Source of the DNA: Ascidia mentula
Lineage: Eukaryota > Chordata > Ascidiacea > Phlebobranchia > Ascidiidae
NCBI GenBank assembly: GCA_947561715.1
Contig: OX387205.1
Span: forward strand, 15,195,001 to 15,259,000
Direction: 5' to 3'
DNA length: 64,000 nucleotides
A model generated the notes under the pieces. That model saw only the letters and a program-made list of their open reading frames with translations, was not told where the DNA came from and ran no database searches. This document shows, piece by piece, positions 31,655 to 41,642 of the stretch; position 1 is the first letter of the stretch; every line of letters starts with the position of its first letter. The position numbers and the translations under genes were made by a program.

Positions 31655-32512
31655 ATGAAAGAAATTTGTCACGAACGAAAACTCCGCCGTCAAGTTCGAA
31701 GGCACGCGGGTAGGGCGGGATTTCTTAACATGCTTCTGATGTTTCTGCCGAATTCTTGGTTTTCACGCCTGCAACAATATGTTTTATCGTCAACGAAATA
31801 TCGTGATATCGCTCGATTATTTTTACATTCCCATATCGCGGACGAAGATCGATTCCCACAGTGGTGGGGGCGGTTTTACGTCAAGGAACCTGGAAAAATT
31901 CCAACTGTAGATTCGGGAGGAAATTTGAGAACTTTTCGAAATCTGCCTCAGGTTTATTATTTCACAACGATTACTAAATAGAAGAAAGTCCACAGACATC
32001 ACCATATATAACTACAGACATCATAAACACGATTGTTTACGTGACATGAAGCAAACAATCAATGAAGCTGCTGACAGATTGTGACAAAACAATTATCTGA
32101 GACCGCGCGTTAATTATTCCGTGTCAATTTCTCGCTTTCCGGGAAAAGTTTGGGCCGCAGGTCGAACTTGATTCAAGTTCTTCCTTTGCAAAATTTTGTT
32201 TCGTGCAATAAGCTTGTACGTCAGCCAGGGCTTGTTAAGGCCCTGAAGCTATTTGAAATGCGTCGGGTTAGCGCTTATGTCTAGTGTGTAGTGCAATGAT
32301 ACGCTGATGGGCTAAATCCAAGTTGTCATTTCTAACCATTTAGTTAAACGACAACTCCTTGTCAAATTCAAATATACAAAGATTTCTGCAACAAACCTTC
32401 ATCGCAACCATTTCCTCACAAGACTTTCTAGATTCAAAAAGAAAACGAAGAACAGGAAATTTCCACCCAAATGCGAGACCTGCATGCTCTCACGAATGGA
32501 AAGAAGTTCTAA
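31655..32512 (+). CDS. Hypothetical basic small protein, two-exon candidate
   Basis: The reading frame is open from 31589 to 31981, with an ATG at 31655. It reads MKEICHERKLRRQVRRHAGR, a hydrophobic stretch FLNMLLMFLPNSWF, then RFPQWWGRFYVKEPGKIP. A good donor (CAG then GTTTAT) at 31951/31952 falls in phase 0, and an acceptor at 32431 (CTTTCTAG) leads in phase to a short charged terminal exon, 32432-32512, ending GKKF and stop. The joined product would be about 125 residues. I do not recognise the family. The codon content looks coding, but the start and even the existence of the gene are uncertain. Confidence 0.3.
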
Positions 32513-34671
32513 AAATATCTCCCGCGTCGCGTTGCCTCAGCACAATGTTTATACGAATGAAGCGCGACGCAGAGAAAGTACCCGATTGTGTCGTCATAAT
32601 CGCCTGGTAATACGTCGCAATTCGAGAAATTATAAAGGCGAAACCTCTAAAAGATTTTGCTGGCATTCGGTTGGCTGCGCACAGAGGTACAAGATGACTC
32701 AACAAATCAACTGATTCTTGCTCACAGGAAAGTTTCGACAACCTAGACTCTCATATGCAACCAACAACTCTCATATGGCAGAAGGTGGCAGCAATAGTAA
32801 AAGGTGACGCGGACAGTTAGAATTAGGAAGTTACTTCGCAGATAACGAGCAGCAGTTTTTGCAAAAGGTTTCTGCCATACATTGGTGTAGGGAAATTTAT
32901 TGAAGCGGCGAAACTAGCTCTCTGTGTGGTTACCGACCCGATCGCAAATATTTGGTGAGTGTTCGGGGAAAGTTGGTTGTGGCTCGCGCGCGTAGTTGTG
33001 GCGTCACATCATTTACTTACTGTGAGAATACCCTGAATGCATGCCGTCCATTTCCACGTGGACAATCTCAATATGTTTTAAGTGACGTCATAAAGTCGTA
33101 ATAACCACCTGCACCACGTGGTGTGAGTTGCCATGACAACAGGTGGCCAACCTATAATTTGAGGGAAAGAAACCAAGCAAGCATTTTGTCTTATTTGGAA
33201 AAGTTAAATGTTTTGTGGTTAAAGTTGTCTTGACTTCTTGTTTCTTGTTTGCGCCAGCATAACTAGTAGAACATTACAGTGGTCTGCGCTGCGGTTTTGA
33301 TTCTAGTTTGTTTCTGTGATAGATTCGGTTTTATTCTAAATCAATTATTGAAAGTTCTTGGGCCGTATTTGGTCTAAATCTGTTACAACACTGTTAGAAA
33401 AACAACTTGAAAAAAGAAAAAAATCCGAAACATTTTTGTCGCCGTGAGGGAGATTGTGGCAAAATGTTGCCGCAGTGTCAGGAGTTGAGCGGGAAAGTTG
33501 GGCGAAACTTTCCAAATATTCAGTTCCTCATTTCTTGGTGTTTAAATTTGTTTCAAGCGAATAAAATTTCTAAACTTTCTGTTTCAACATTTTCAGGTCT
33601 GTATTTTTATATTTATCAAAGCGCTTGAATTTGAATTGATGAAATTTTGCCTTCCACCATTTTCAGCGGCGAAACAAAATGGACAGTAAGTATTTTCTTT
33701 AACTTTGCTTTATTTGTCGTTAAAACTGAGTTTAATAAAATCATCAAAATATTGTTAAATAAAAGTTTAAGTGTACCATGACAGTAACTATGTAATAAAA
33801 CTACATTTAATTTCAAAAAACTCAAACACGATATAACTTTGCGTGAATCAGAATGTTTCCTGAAATAATAAATTACACCGTTTACCACCGAATAAAATAA
33901 AATATTTTACGCCAGAAAATGATGTGAAAATTGGACTAAAATTATTTTGAATGTTTTTATGTTAAACCTGATATGTTTTGAAAACAGTCTCAAAATTAAT
34001 CCTTTACAATTTTGTCCACCGAACAAGTTCAAACAAAGACCTAAGATATTTTTAACATAAATAGATTTTTTTCCTGGCGCGTTTTTGGAAAGAATATTCG
34101 GACTCCGGCTTCACACCCAAACTTACTGTTTTCAACAACAGCCAATTTCACGGAAAACTTACATAATCGCCCACAAACATATAAAAATTCGTTGACGGTC
34201 TTGTAACAGGATGTTGTCCGTTTGGTTGTAAAAGAAATTCGTTTATGGGGCGGCTCTTGTTGTGTGTAGAATGTATATATGTGTCCTGATTCGAAAAAAC
34301 GTCACAAAAAACATTGCGTAAATTGCAATGTTCCGTAACAAACAACAATTGTGAACAAACAATTTAAATTTTCCACCGCTAAAAAGTGGGAAATTTGTGC
34401 AACCTCGCCCTTCCAGTAACCTGGAAGTTTGAAACTTTAATGGTGAATCGAAATTTAAACGCCGCAAGTTTGGACGAAAAAACCCGAAACGTGACCGTTC
34501 ATACTCCTGGGAAGATTTTGCAAATGGCCGCAGCAATTTTCGCTACCTGTGCCAAATAAAAAACGCGCGAAATAAGTTTCCGCGGCCCAGTGCAGTGGTT
34601 CACGCACGTGACAATCACACAACCTGGTTTGTTTAAAGTCAACGTTTTAAAGGGAAATATTTGTCATAGAA
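32513..34671. other. Non-coding stretch upstream of the tomoregulin-like gene
   Basis: No conserved exon was recognised. A short ATG-bearing segment (ATGGACA then GTAAGT) near 33679 follows a CAG acceptor; it could be a 5' UTR exon but cannot be confirmed. The strongly AT-rich sequence from 33670 to 34100 holds nothing else visible. CACGTG E-boxes occur near 33056 and 34608. Confidence 0.35.
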
Positions 34672-36630
34672 ATGACTGCAGTTCTGGCGTGGAGTTTATT
34701 CCTCGGCATCCTCAATGTTTCCAACAGCAGAAGTATCTGTAACGATAATAGCGATTGTCCGTTCGGCGGAACCTGCGTTACAGGATCATGCAGATGTTGG
34801 TCCTCCTGTCGGAATGCTGGTAAATGTTGGTAAAAAATATAAATAATTCTTTAAAAACTCCACGGAAGTTTTTGACACTTGATAATTATTTTTTTACATT
34901 CAATTTCGATAAAATTATTTTGGGTTGTTTTAAGGCTACCAGATGTATTGTGGTTTCTGTCCTTCTGGCATAATTAAACGTATATTTTATTCACCGACTT
35001 TATGCCAGCTATGCAGGGAAATGGTGCAGTCACCAAACTTATATTTTCACGTTCCTCATGTTTGTGCGCCACAGCATCGTCCTCACCAGGCCCAGTTAAA
35101 TATCATGCAAAACGTCATTGGATAAAATCACGTTTAATTGTGCCAGAAGAACAGATTCTTTAAATTTGCTTTGTTTCCCTTACTTTTCTGGTTTTCTTTG
35201 GTTAGAATTGATGTTTTTAGTACTAAAAGTACATATTTTCACATTTGCGCAATTTACCGGGAATAGAAGTAAAAGTTGAAAAAGATTTCACTTCGAAAAT
35301 AAATTAATTTTTGGCGTTTCTTGTTCAAACTAATCTTGCCATCTACAAAACCACATTTTCACTGCTTGTGATTTTTCCTGGTGAGCGCGGTTATCATCGC
35401 TAACAAGTTAAAATGGCGGCGCTGCCTCCGTTAAATCGAGCGCTTTACCAACTTTTTCGATCGAACATTGTTTATAATTATGTTCACGAATTTAAGAAAG
35501 CTCTTAATATTTTCTCAGGTCTGATCCCATTATGTGGTGACGATGGGAAATATTACATGAACCTCTGCTACCTTCAAACCCACTCATGCGAAATCGGTCG
35601 AGAAATTGAAATTCATTATGTTGGTTACCATGAGAAATGCAGTGGGCACCGCTTCTCTAAATACGCCCTAATGTCATACGGTGAGGTTTTACTTAACTGG
35701 GAATTTTAGAAATAATGATATCAATGTTTTCGTCGGTAAACTTTTATTTTTGGATTTTTTGTCGCTTTTGCAAATTCTGTAGATCGCTTGTTTGTAACAA
35801 AAGCTCAATTGTTGGAAATGTTTGAAAAAAACACATGAACAATCGTTTTCGAAAATATCGTACGATCGATTTTGGGTTGAAAAACGATTTTAATTTCCCC
35901 AGGTTTACGTCACAGCCCGTGCGAATCGAGCAACAAAATGTGCGAAAACTACGGAGTTTGTATCGCGGATAGAGGATCGACCGCTTGTCTGTAAGTAACA
36001 CTGTGTAAATAATTATATTGGGACAGAAGTTGGGAAGGTGGAGTCACGGGGTTCAATAAGAGTTTTCTTTGACCTTAATAGAAATGTCTGCTGGTTGGAA
36101 TATGAGCTGGTTTTCTTGAACGATTTCTTGAACGTTTTTTGTTTTTTTTAAATGTTGTTTTTTACTACATATGTAAAAGCCAATTGTTGGCGACTTTACC
36201 AATTTTTAGATTGAAATAGAATGTAGTGGTTGCTGGTGTCCACATCGTAAATATTATTTTGATGATGGGTTTCGTTTCTTGACCGATAAAATATTCACAA
36301 GGAATTTCTATCTCCTAAAATATTTGGAACTGAAACACGTTCAATACCGCAGTGATATATTATAGCAAATTCCAAGCAACTTTATATCAAGATATTTCAA
36401 ATTCCCGCAGTTGCCCGAATGGATTCCACGGTCTCCGATGTCAAATAAGAAGAGCGCCGAACATTGCGTCACAACGACGTCACTCGTCCTTGCATGGGAT
36501 TCAAATTGACTTCGGGGATTCTGAAAATACTTCCAAGGAGGTCTCAATCCATCCTCCCCTTCTGCTCCTCATTTGCATATTTTCCGCTTGTTTTTCTTCC
36601 ATTGTGACGTCGGCTCTGTGTCAAAGGTGA
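34672..36630 (+). CDS. Tomoregulin-like membrane protein: FOLN/Kazal plus EGF plus TM
   Basis: Four exons (34672-34819, 35519-35680, 35903-35990, 36411-36630) join in phase to 205 residues. Residues 1-20 are a signal peptide (AVLAWSLFLGILNV). A follistatin-type Cys motif follows (CNDNSDCPFGGTC), then a Kazal module (LCGDDGKYYMNLCYLQTHSC), a six-cysteine EGF-like domain at about 110-142 (CENYGVC ... CLCPNGFHGLRC), a polar spacer, and a membrane helix at about 181-202 (PPLLLLICIFSACF). This order matches vertebrate TMEFF1/TMEFF2, which carry two Kazal modules instead of one. Those proteins modulate TGF-beta/Nodal and ErbB signalling at the cell surface. The frame ends at a TGA three residues after the helix, although the same frame stays open for 122 more codons. 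A competing in-phase terminal exon at 34935-35125 would give a short secreted form. It could also be another Kazal/EGF membrane protein. Confidence 0.7.
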
Positions 36631-36996
36631 GGTAACAATCTGATCGAGAATTACAACAATCGACGTAACGCCCCCGGCCTGGGGTTTAAACAACGAATAC
36701 TTGATCCGTTTCGAATGTTTCAAACGGGGAAACGTGACGGAATTCGAACGAAAATAGCTCGCGCGTTGCAAAGATTTTGTTTCTATGTCAAGAAGTGGAA
36801 GCGACCACGTTGCTTAATAGAATTAAAAGAATTAGAAAACATTACCGAAAGGTTTCATGTGATTAGGTTGAGGATTCGTGATGTGAAAAGACTCACCAGA
36901 CGATCATATGAAGTTCACGGGGAAATAAGTTCACGAAGCGATCGTGATGATAGTTTGGCGACGAAAGGAATTCGAGAATCATCGGAGCAGATTTGA
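36631..36996 (+). other. In-frame open extension after the TGA of the tomoregulin-like gene
   Basis: Directly after the TGA at 36628-36630 the same frame is open for 122 codons (121 residues and a stop). It encodes a basic, Arg/Lys-rich, helix-prone sequence (KRDGIRTKIARALQRF; FYVKKWKRPRCLIELKELEN) with the composition expected of a cytoplasmic tail. No intron removing the TGA while keeping frame was found: the donor at 36628 (GTGAGG) and the only good AG (36755) give the wrong frame. It may be a real tail with a polymorphic or erroneous stop, a readthrough product, or chance. Confidence 0.4.
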
Positions 36997-37339
36997 TGAA
37001 ATCTTCTCTGGTTTCTTCTCGGATTTGAGGGGAGGAGTTTTCAAAGCATTCGAAGAAAACAAATGCGATTAAGTTCTTCGTGGAAGTGGATTTACAAACA
37101 GAATTCTTTCATGGTTTTGTATTAGTCAAGACGGACTCGTACAACCATGCAGAGATGGAACAAATTGACTGATGAAAAAGAAATAAGTTGAAAGCTTTTA
37201 TAAGAATATTTATTTGGATGGCCTCGGCAGCTGAAATATGTAAATATATTAAAAGAAACGTCACTGTGTCAGCCAACAGTACGTCGACGCTATGCAAAAT
37301 TTATTTATTTGTATTTTTTATAGTGCCATGTATCCTCTC

Positions 37340-37480
37340 TAAGGCCGGGTCCACACTCACGCTTTGCGCCGGCGGATTCTTTGTTTGTTTCATTGTCCCG
37401 AGCGTACGCCCGCACGCCGGCGTATAATGAAACAAACAAAGAATCCGCCGGCGCAAAGCGTGAGCGTGGACCCGGCCTAA
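37340..37480. mobile_element. Palindromic MITE, PIF/Harbinger-like
   Basis: Two arms of about 55 bp form a near-perfect inverted repeat around a short centre: GGCCGGGTCCACACTCACGC at the left and its reverse complement at the right, with about one mismatch near the ends. The 135-bp element (37343-37477) is flanked by TAA on both sides, matching the 3-bp TWA target preference of PIF/Harbinger transposons. It is GC-rich in AT-rich surroundings and has no coding capacity. Confidence 0.8.
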
Positions 37481-38410
37481 TATGTCAAAACAGCCACTTT
37501 ACAGTCATGTTTGTTATCTTTCTGCGTCATGTGTTTGCACAAAACCCAAAATAAAATCAGCAAAATTATTTGTGATTACTTTATGGCAACAAAGACAAAA
37601 TATTTCGAGAACTTAATTTCCAAGTTTAACTAAAGTCATTCATGCGTAACAAACTTGATGCATGACTAGTTATTCGCCGCGCTCTTCAAAGAAATCGCGA
37701 AATAAGTTCGAGAATTCTGGAAAACTGAATATTTGAGGGTTATGTTATTTTAAATAGCAGATTAAAACTTGCAATGTTAAACTTTATGTTTTCCTGGTAA
37801 TGGTTTTGTACAAGCCTTGATCTAGACACAGAGCACCTTTAAGCAAGATGGAAAATATCAATGTGAATTATCCTGTGGTTCATTCCAGGATAACATTCAT
37901 ACCCGAGAAAGTAAGTGACGGCTTGGAATGTTCTGATTATTTTGTGTAGTTTGGTAAAATTTCAACCATAATATACCTTGAACTTTCAAACAAACCTTAT
38001 TCTGTGCATTTTTATTGAAACTGTAAAGTCTGTCTTGCTTATTTCTTAATGCCTCATGCGATGTCTGTAATAGGTAATGTCTGTTATAGGTTATGTCGAT
38101 TTATTATGGGAAACAATCTGCATTAGACTACAATCAATCTGCATTTTGCATTAGTATTGAGCTAGGTAAAAGTGATGTAGCTACAATCACTAAGTCTTAC
38201 ATGTTTTCAATATAACAAAATCAGTAATTTTCAGGTTGATTTGTAAGGTTTTTTTTCTTGGTTTTAAAAGCCACTTGTTAATTTAACATAGTTAAATTTC
38301 TTTCTGCCTTAAATCAGCATCTCTCAGTGTAACTCTTTGTCTATTATTTCTTGGGGCAAGGAAATTTTAGAATGCATCCAAACTCAATAATTATACCAGT
38401 TAGTTGCCAG

Positions 38411-38416
38411 TTTATT
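38411..38416 (-). terminator. Poly(A) signal of the C4-collagen-like gene
   Basis: AATAAA on the minus strand, 22 nt past the stop codon at 38438-38440. Confidence 0.6.
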
Positions 38417-38437
38417 TACAATATCCAGTAGCCATGA

Positions 38438-40150
38438 TTAAATTGTGCAGACAACACATCTGATCTCCCTGCCCTGAACGTATGGTTCACACTGGACTGT
38501 TGGACATTGAACCTCTGCCATGTAGAGTAATTCCCCAGCCTGATCTCCCCCTGACCCTGGTATAACATGAGGTTTCTCATTCAAGCAAATATATTCAGCG
38601 TTGTGCTTGTGAGTGTGTGCAGGCCCAACAATAAACCCAGCATATTCCTTCACCCAGTTTTTAGGGCACTCATCCCTCCCTGGTATCATAACCTGGCAAA
38701 GAAGTAATATTTGCAGCGTCATCACAAACACAGACCAATAGGTTAAGTTTATATTTATAATTAATGTAAAACCACTTTATGTTTTCTGTTGTAAATTTCA
38801 AACAAACCTCAAATTCCCAACTTTTACATAGGCCTACATTCAGTTGAATAAACATTGTTAAACCCTTAACGAATAGTTTGTTACATACTGTATATACTGC
38901 ACACATACATACCTGTGTCACCCTTCCCTTTGCCATACAGAGTGCACATGGCATTGCTTGTAAACTGTAACTTCCATCTTCTATGTCCGTCAAGTCAAAA
39001 AAGGATTTGAAGTGATTTCCCATCCGATATTCAATACCATGTATATGAGAACTACCTGCGTTATTAGCTGTTTATCTTGTAGAAATAATATGTTTGTTAA
39101 TAAGTTTTTATGTTTTCAACAGATCAGGAAGTGGTCTGGTTATTGGACCTCTGTGTATCCGGTGTAATATGAGGTAAGAACGTTGTCTTTAGTAAAAAGA
39201 TTTAGTACCTTGGTTGCCGTTGGAATATTTGCCTGCTCTGTATGTAACATTATAATGGAGACACAATAAGTTTGAGCCGCCTCCAGTATGCGTGTAATGA
39301 GTTCCAGCAGCTATCCCTGTGTGAAATCAGATAGTTTTGTAAGCAGTTGTTAGTTAGTTTTTCACAATAACATGTCATCATTATTACTTTTGTCAATTAA
39401 ACTAATGAAAACATTTTCTCTGCTTCTGAATTAGAAATTTTTTTATCAGGTTGCAAATATTATTTGAAATTGTCATGTTTTTAATTGGTTTATGAACAAA
39501 AAACATTTAAATTTATAATTCCATGCTTTTCTAAATCTGGACCTAACAAATATGGTACCTTGATAGATAAGATCTGTGTTCTGGCCACTGGGGCAGTCTC
39601 TTCTTCCCCAATGTTTGTAGGTAGCTCCTCCATCTAAAACATCGCGTCAACTAACGGGGTTTTTATGTTGATTTATTTAACTTACCGAACAGTGACGTCA
39701 CTCTCTGTACAACCTCATCACCACCCTGGAAAGCAAAGTTTTAAACACAAACATTACTTTGCTCTTGTATATTTTCGAAGTTTAAATTGTTGTTCAGGTT
39801 GAGAATATTGAAACTCACACTTTCAGAAGCCGAACGTTTGGAAATTTCATGTGGAGATTGCTTAACCCGGGGAATTCCCGTCAACATAGACTTCATCCCC
39901 ATTAGCTCAATCTCAAGTCTGACAACATTTGGGTGACGTCAATTTTAAATAAATTAATTTTTGCTTAAGAAACGTTTTGTATTCACTTTTCAATTTCTCC
40001 GATTCTAGCTTTGGAGCCGACGTAGAAACAAACAAAACATAGAAATCCTGCTGCTAGGAGAGTGCTTAGCGCCCTCATGCGGAAGGCACTGACCCTGAAT
40101 GCTTTCCGTTTCGGAATCTTCAACTTAAACCCTGTTTCTTCAAATTGCAT
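38438..40150 (-). CDS. Type II membrane protein with short-chain-collagen-C4-like ectodomain
   Basis: Seven exons, read right to left: 40150-39987, 39918-39819, 39725-39686, 39633-39559, 39316-39209, 39055-38913, 38692-38438. They join in phase to 294 residues. A basic N-terminal cytosolic part (KIPKRKAFR) precedes one hydrophobic helix at about 27-45 (LSTLLAAGFLCFVCFYVG), so the protein should be type II. A stalk with a possible furin site (SKRSAS) follows. The domain from about residue 103 has GGATYKHWGRRDCP, GTHYTHTGGGSNLLCLHYNV, HIHGIEY, MPCALC, then PAHTHKHNAEYICL and REIRCVVC, the pattern I know from sponge and cnidarian short-chain collagen C4 C-terminal domains. No Gly-X-Y helix is present. 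The frame also continues upstream through a phase-compatible exon (40279-40387, ATG at 40387), giving an optional longer N terminus. Function unknown; probably extracellular matrix or adhesion. Confidence 0.75.
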
Positions 40151-41090
40151 TTTGTTTCTGAGGAAAATACGTGGGGTTGAACCTCTCTAAAGTCTGTTCT
40201 ATCCACATAAGTATAATACGAGTGTATTTGCTATTTTGCTGTTGAATTTACTACAAAAGTAACCCGAAATCAAACTCACGTTGTACTTCTTGCAACGTTG
40301 CGAGCTTGCAGCTACAAAACTACCGTCCATATGATGCATGAAGTTGTTTTGCAGCTTCAAAATCAAACGAGATTCTGCTCGAGGCATGGAATTTGTGAAA
40401 TGTTTGGAAAAGTCTGTCCACAATTGCACTTGAGTTGATTGCCACTCTAACACGGTTTGACATTTCGAGCTCACTGAAAATTGAGGCTTTCAGCTTGTTT
40501 CAAACTTTAATTTTGTACTTAAGACCGTGTAATATTCCCAATGTCCTGATTAGCTTAATTTAAATTAATATAAGGACGCATTTTGAAGTCTCAAATTTCA
40601 CTGTCAGCAAATACAAACGTTAACAAGCGTTGTGCTGCCATGGAAACTACAATTAAATTGGACCGCGTTCCTGACAAAAATACAAAACGCGATGTTGCGA
40701 CAACTACTTTCTGCGCAATTGAGTCAAGTTCTTTTTCAAAATGCTTTGTTTAAAATCTTCCTCAGTTTTGACGTCATGATATTCATTGGCTTCATATTAG
40801 AATGTTTGTGATCAAGCTTGTCTCAAACAAGTTTTTGTGCAGATATTTTTTAACAAGTTTCTACTTTTTCCTGTGAGTTTGAAATATTGATATTCCCTTT
40901 GAAGTTACATCAGCAGTTAAACCACACAATTTATTGTGAACATATCAGCTTACGATGCACACAAAGTTCGCGACGACACATAAAAATTATATTATTATTT
41001 TTACAAATAAAACGGGATTCTTGTCACCACTTGAAGTCGCCTTTTCGGTTTTGACTCTAAACATACAAGTTGTCAAAAAACATTAGGTTA

Positions 41091-41642
41091 TCAACAAGTT
41101 TGTACATTTTTACGGGATATCGTTTGTTTTTCACAGAATTCTAAATTTATATTTACCGCTAGGTAGCGCTGGAGGAGCTTGAGAAAGTAACTGAAGTTTT
41201 TTGGGTTTTTCCATTCCTGTCCGCTCCTAATCTTGTTGAGGAAATCTTGGTCGGCAATCCGATCGCTCGCCTCATCATCGTAAGATCTTTTACCCCCGGG
41301 AGAGAGTGAAAGCGACCAATGCTGGCGTTTACCTGCGTGTTTGACGTGGTAACTCACAAGTATTACGTAATAAGCGTAAATTGTTGAAACGTTGTTACCA
41401 TAACAACCAAACCTTACTACGTGAATTTGAACACCAATCGACTTCCTGGTAGAAAACTTACCCCCAGGTGAAAGATTCGGTGACCAGTGCTGTCTCTTCT
41501 GCCAACTTTGTTCCGGTTCTTGTTCAATCGCGTACGGAGGGGTGACGTCCACCCAATCTTCAGGGCCCTCTATGAAGTCATGTATGACGTGGCAGTTAGC
41601 AATAACGAAAAATAGTGAGATGACCAGTAACCACGACGACAT
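41091..41642 (-). CDS. GnRH precursor with two tandem hormone copies
   Basis: Two exons (41642-41462 and 41332-41091) join in phase to 140 residues. Residues 1-17 are a signal peptide (SSWLLVISLFFVIANC). After an acidic spacer, QKR at 48-50 precedes QHWSPNLSPG (51-60, codons 41492-41463). GKR follows, then QHWSLSLSPG (64-73, codons 41324-41295), another GKR, and a C-terminal spacer. The pGlu-His-Trp-Ser start, Pro-Gly end, amidation Gly and dibasic cleavage sites are diagnostic of gonadotropin-releasing hormone. Multi-copy GnRH precursors are typical of ascidians (Ciona genes carry three each). The intron splits the amidation-Gly codon between the two hormones, is 129 nt, and contains no stop in frame. 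The 3' end is less certain: a GTAAAT donor near 41150 could splice to another exon. GnRHs act on rhodopsin-class receptors; in ascidians they promote gamete release and larval processes. Confidence 0.9.
   Translation of the reverse strand: MSSWLLVISLFFVIANCHVIHDFIEGPEDWVDVTPPYAIEQEPEQSWQKRQHWSPNLSPGGKFSTRKSIGVQIHVVRFGCYGNNVSTIYAYYVILVSYHVKHAGKRQHWSLSLSPGGKRSYDDEASDRIADQDFLNKIRSGQEWKNPKNFSYFLKLLQRYLAVNINLEFCEKQTISRKNVQTC

Larger units (their letters stand above)
36997..38437. other. Intergenic region around the MITE
   Basis: Apart from the palindromic element there is no supported gene. A short ATG segment near 37849-37909 ending in GTAAGT looks like a plus-strand first exon, but no in-phase partner was found. 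On the minus side, AATAAA (as TTTATT at 38411-38416) serves the gene at 38438-40150. Confidence 0.4.

Noticed and set aside
37849..37909. Plus-strand ATG exon ending in GTAAGT
   Set aside because: No in-phase second exon found; the candidate near 39121 hits a stop or overlaps the antisense C4-collagen-like gene.
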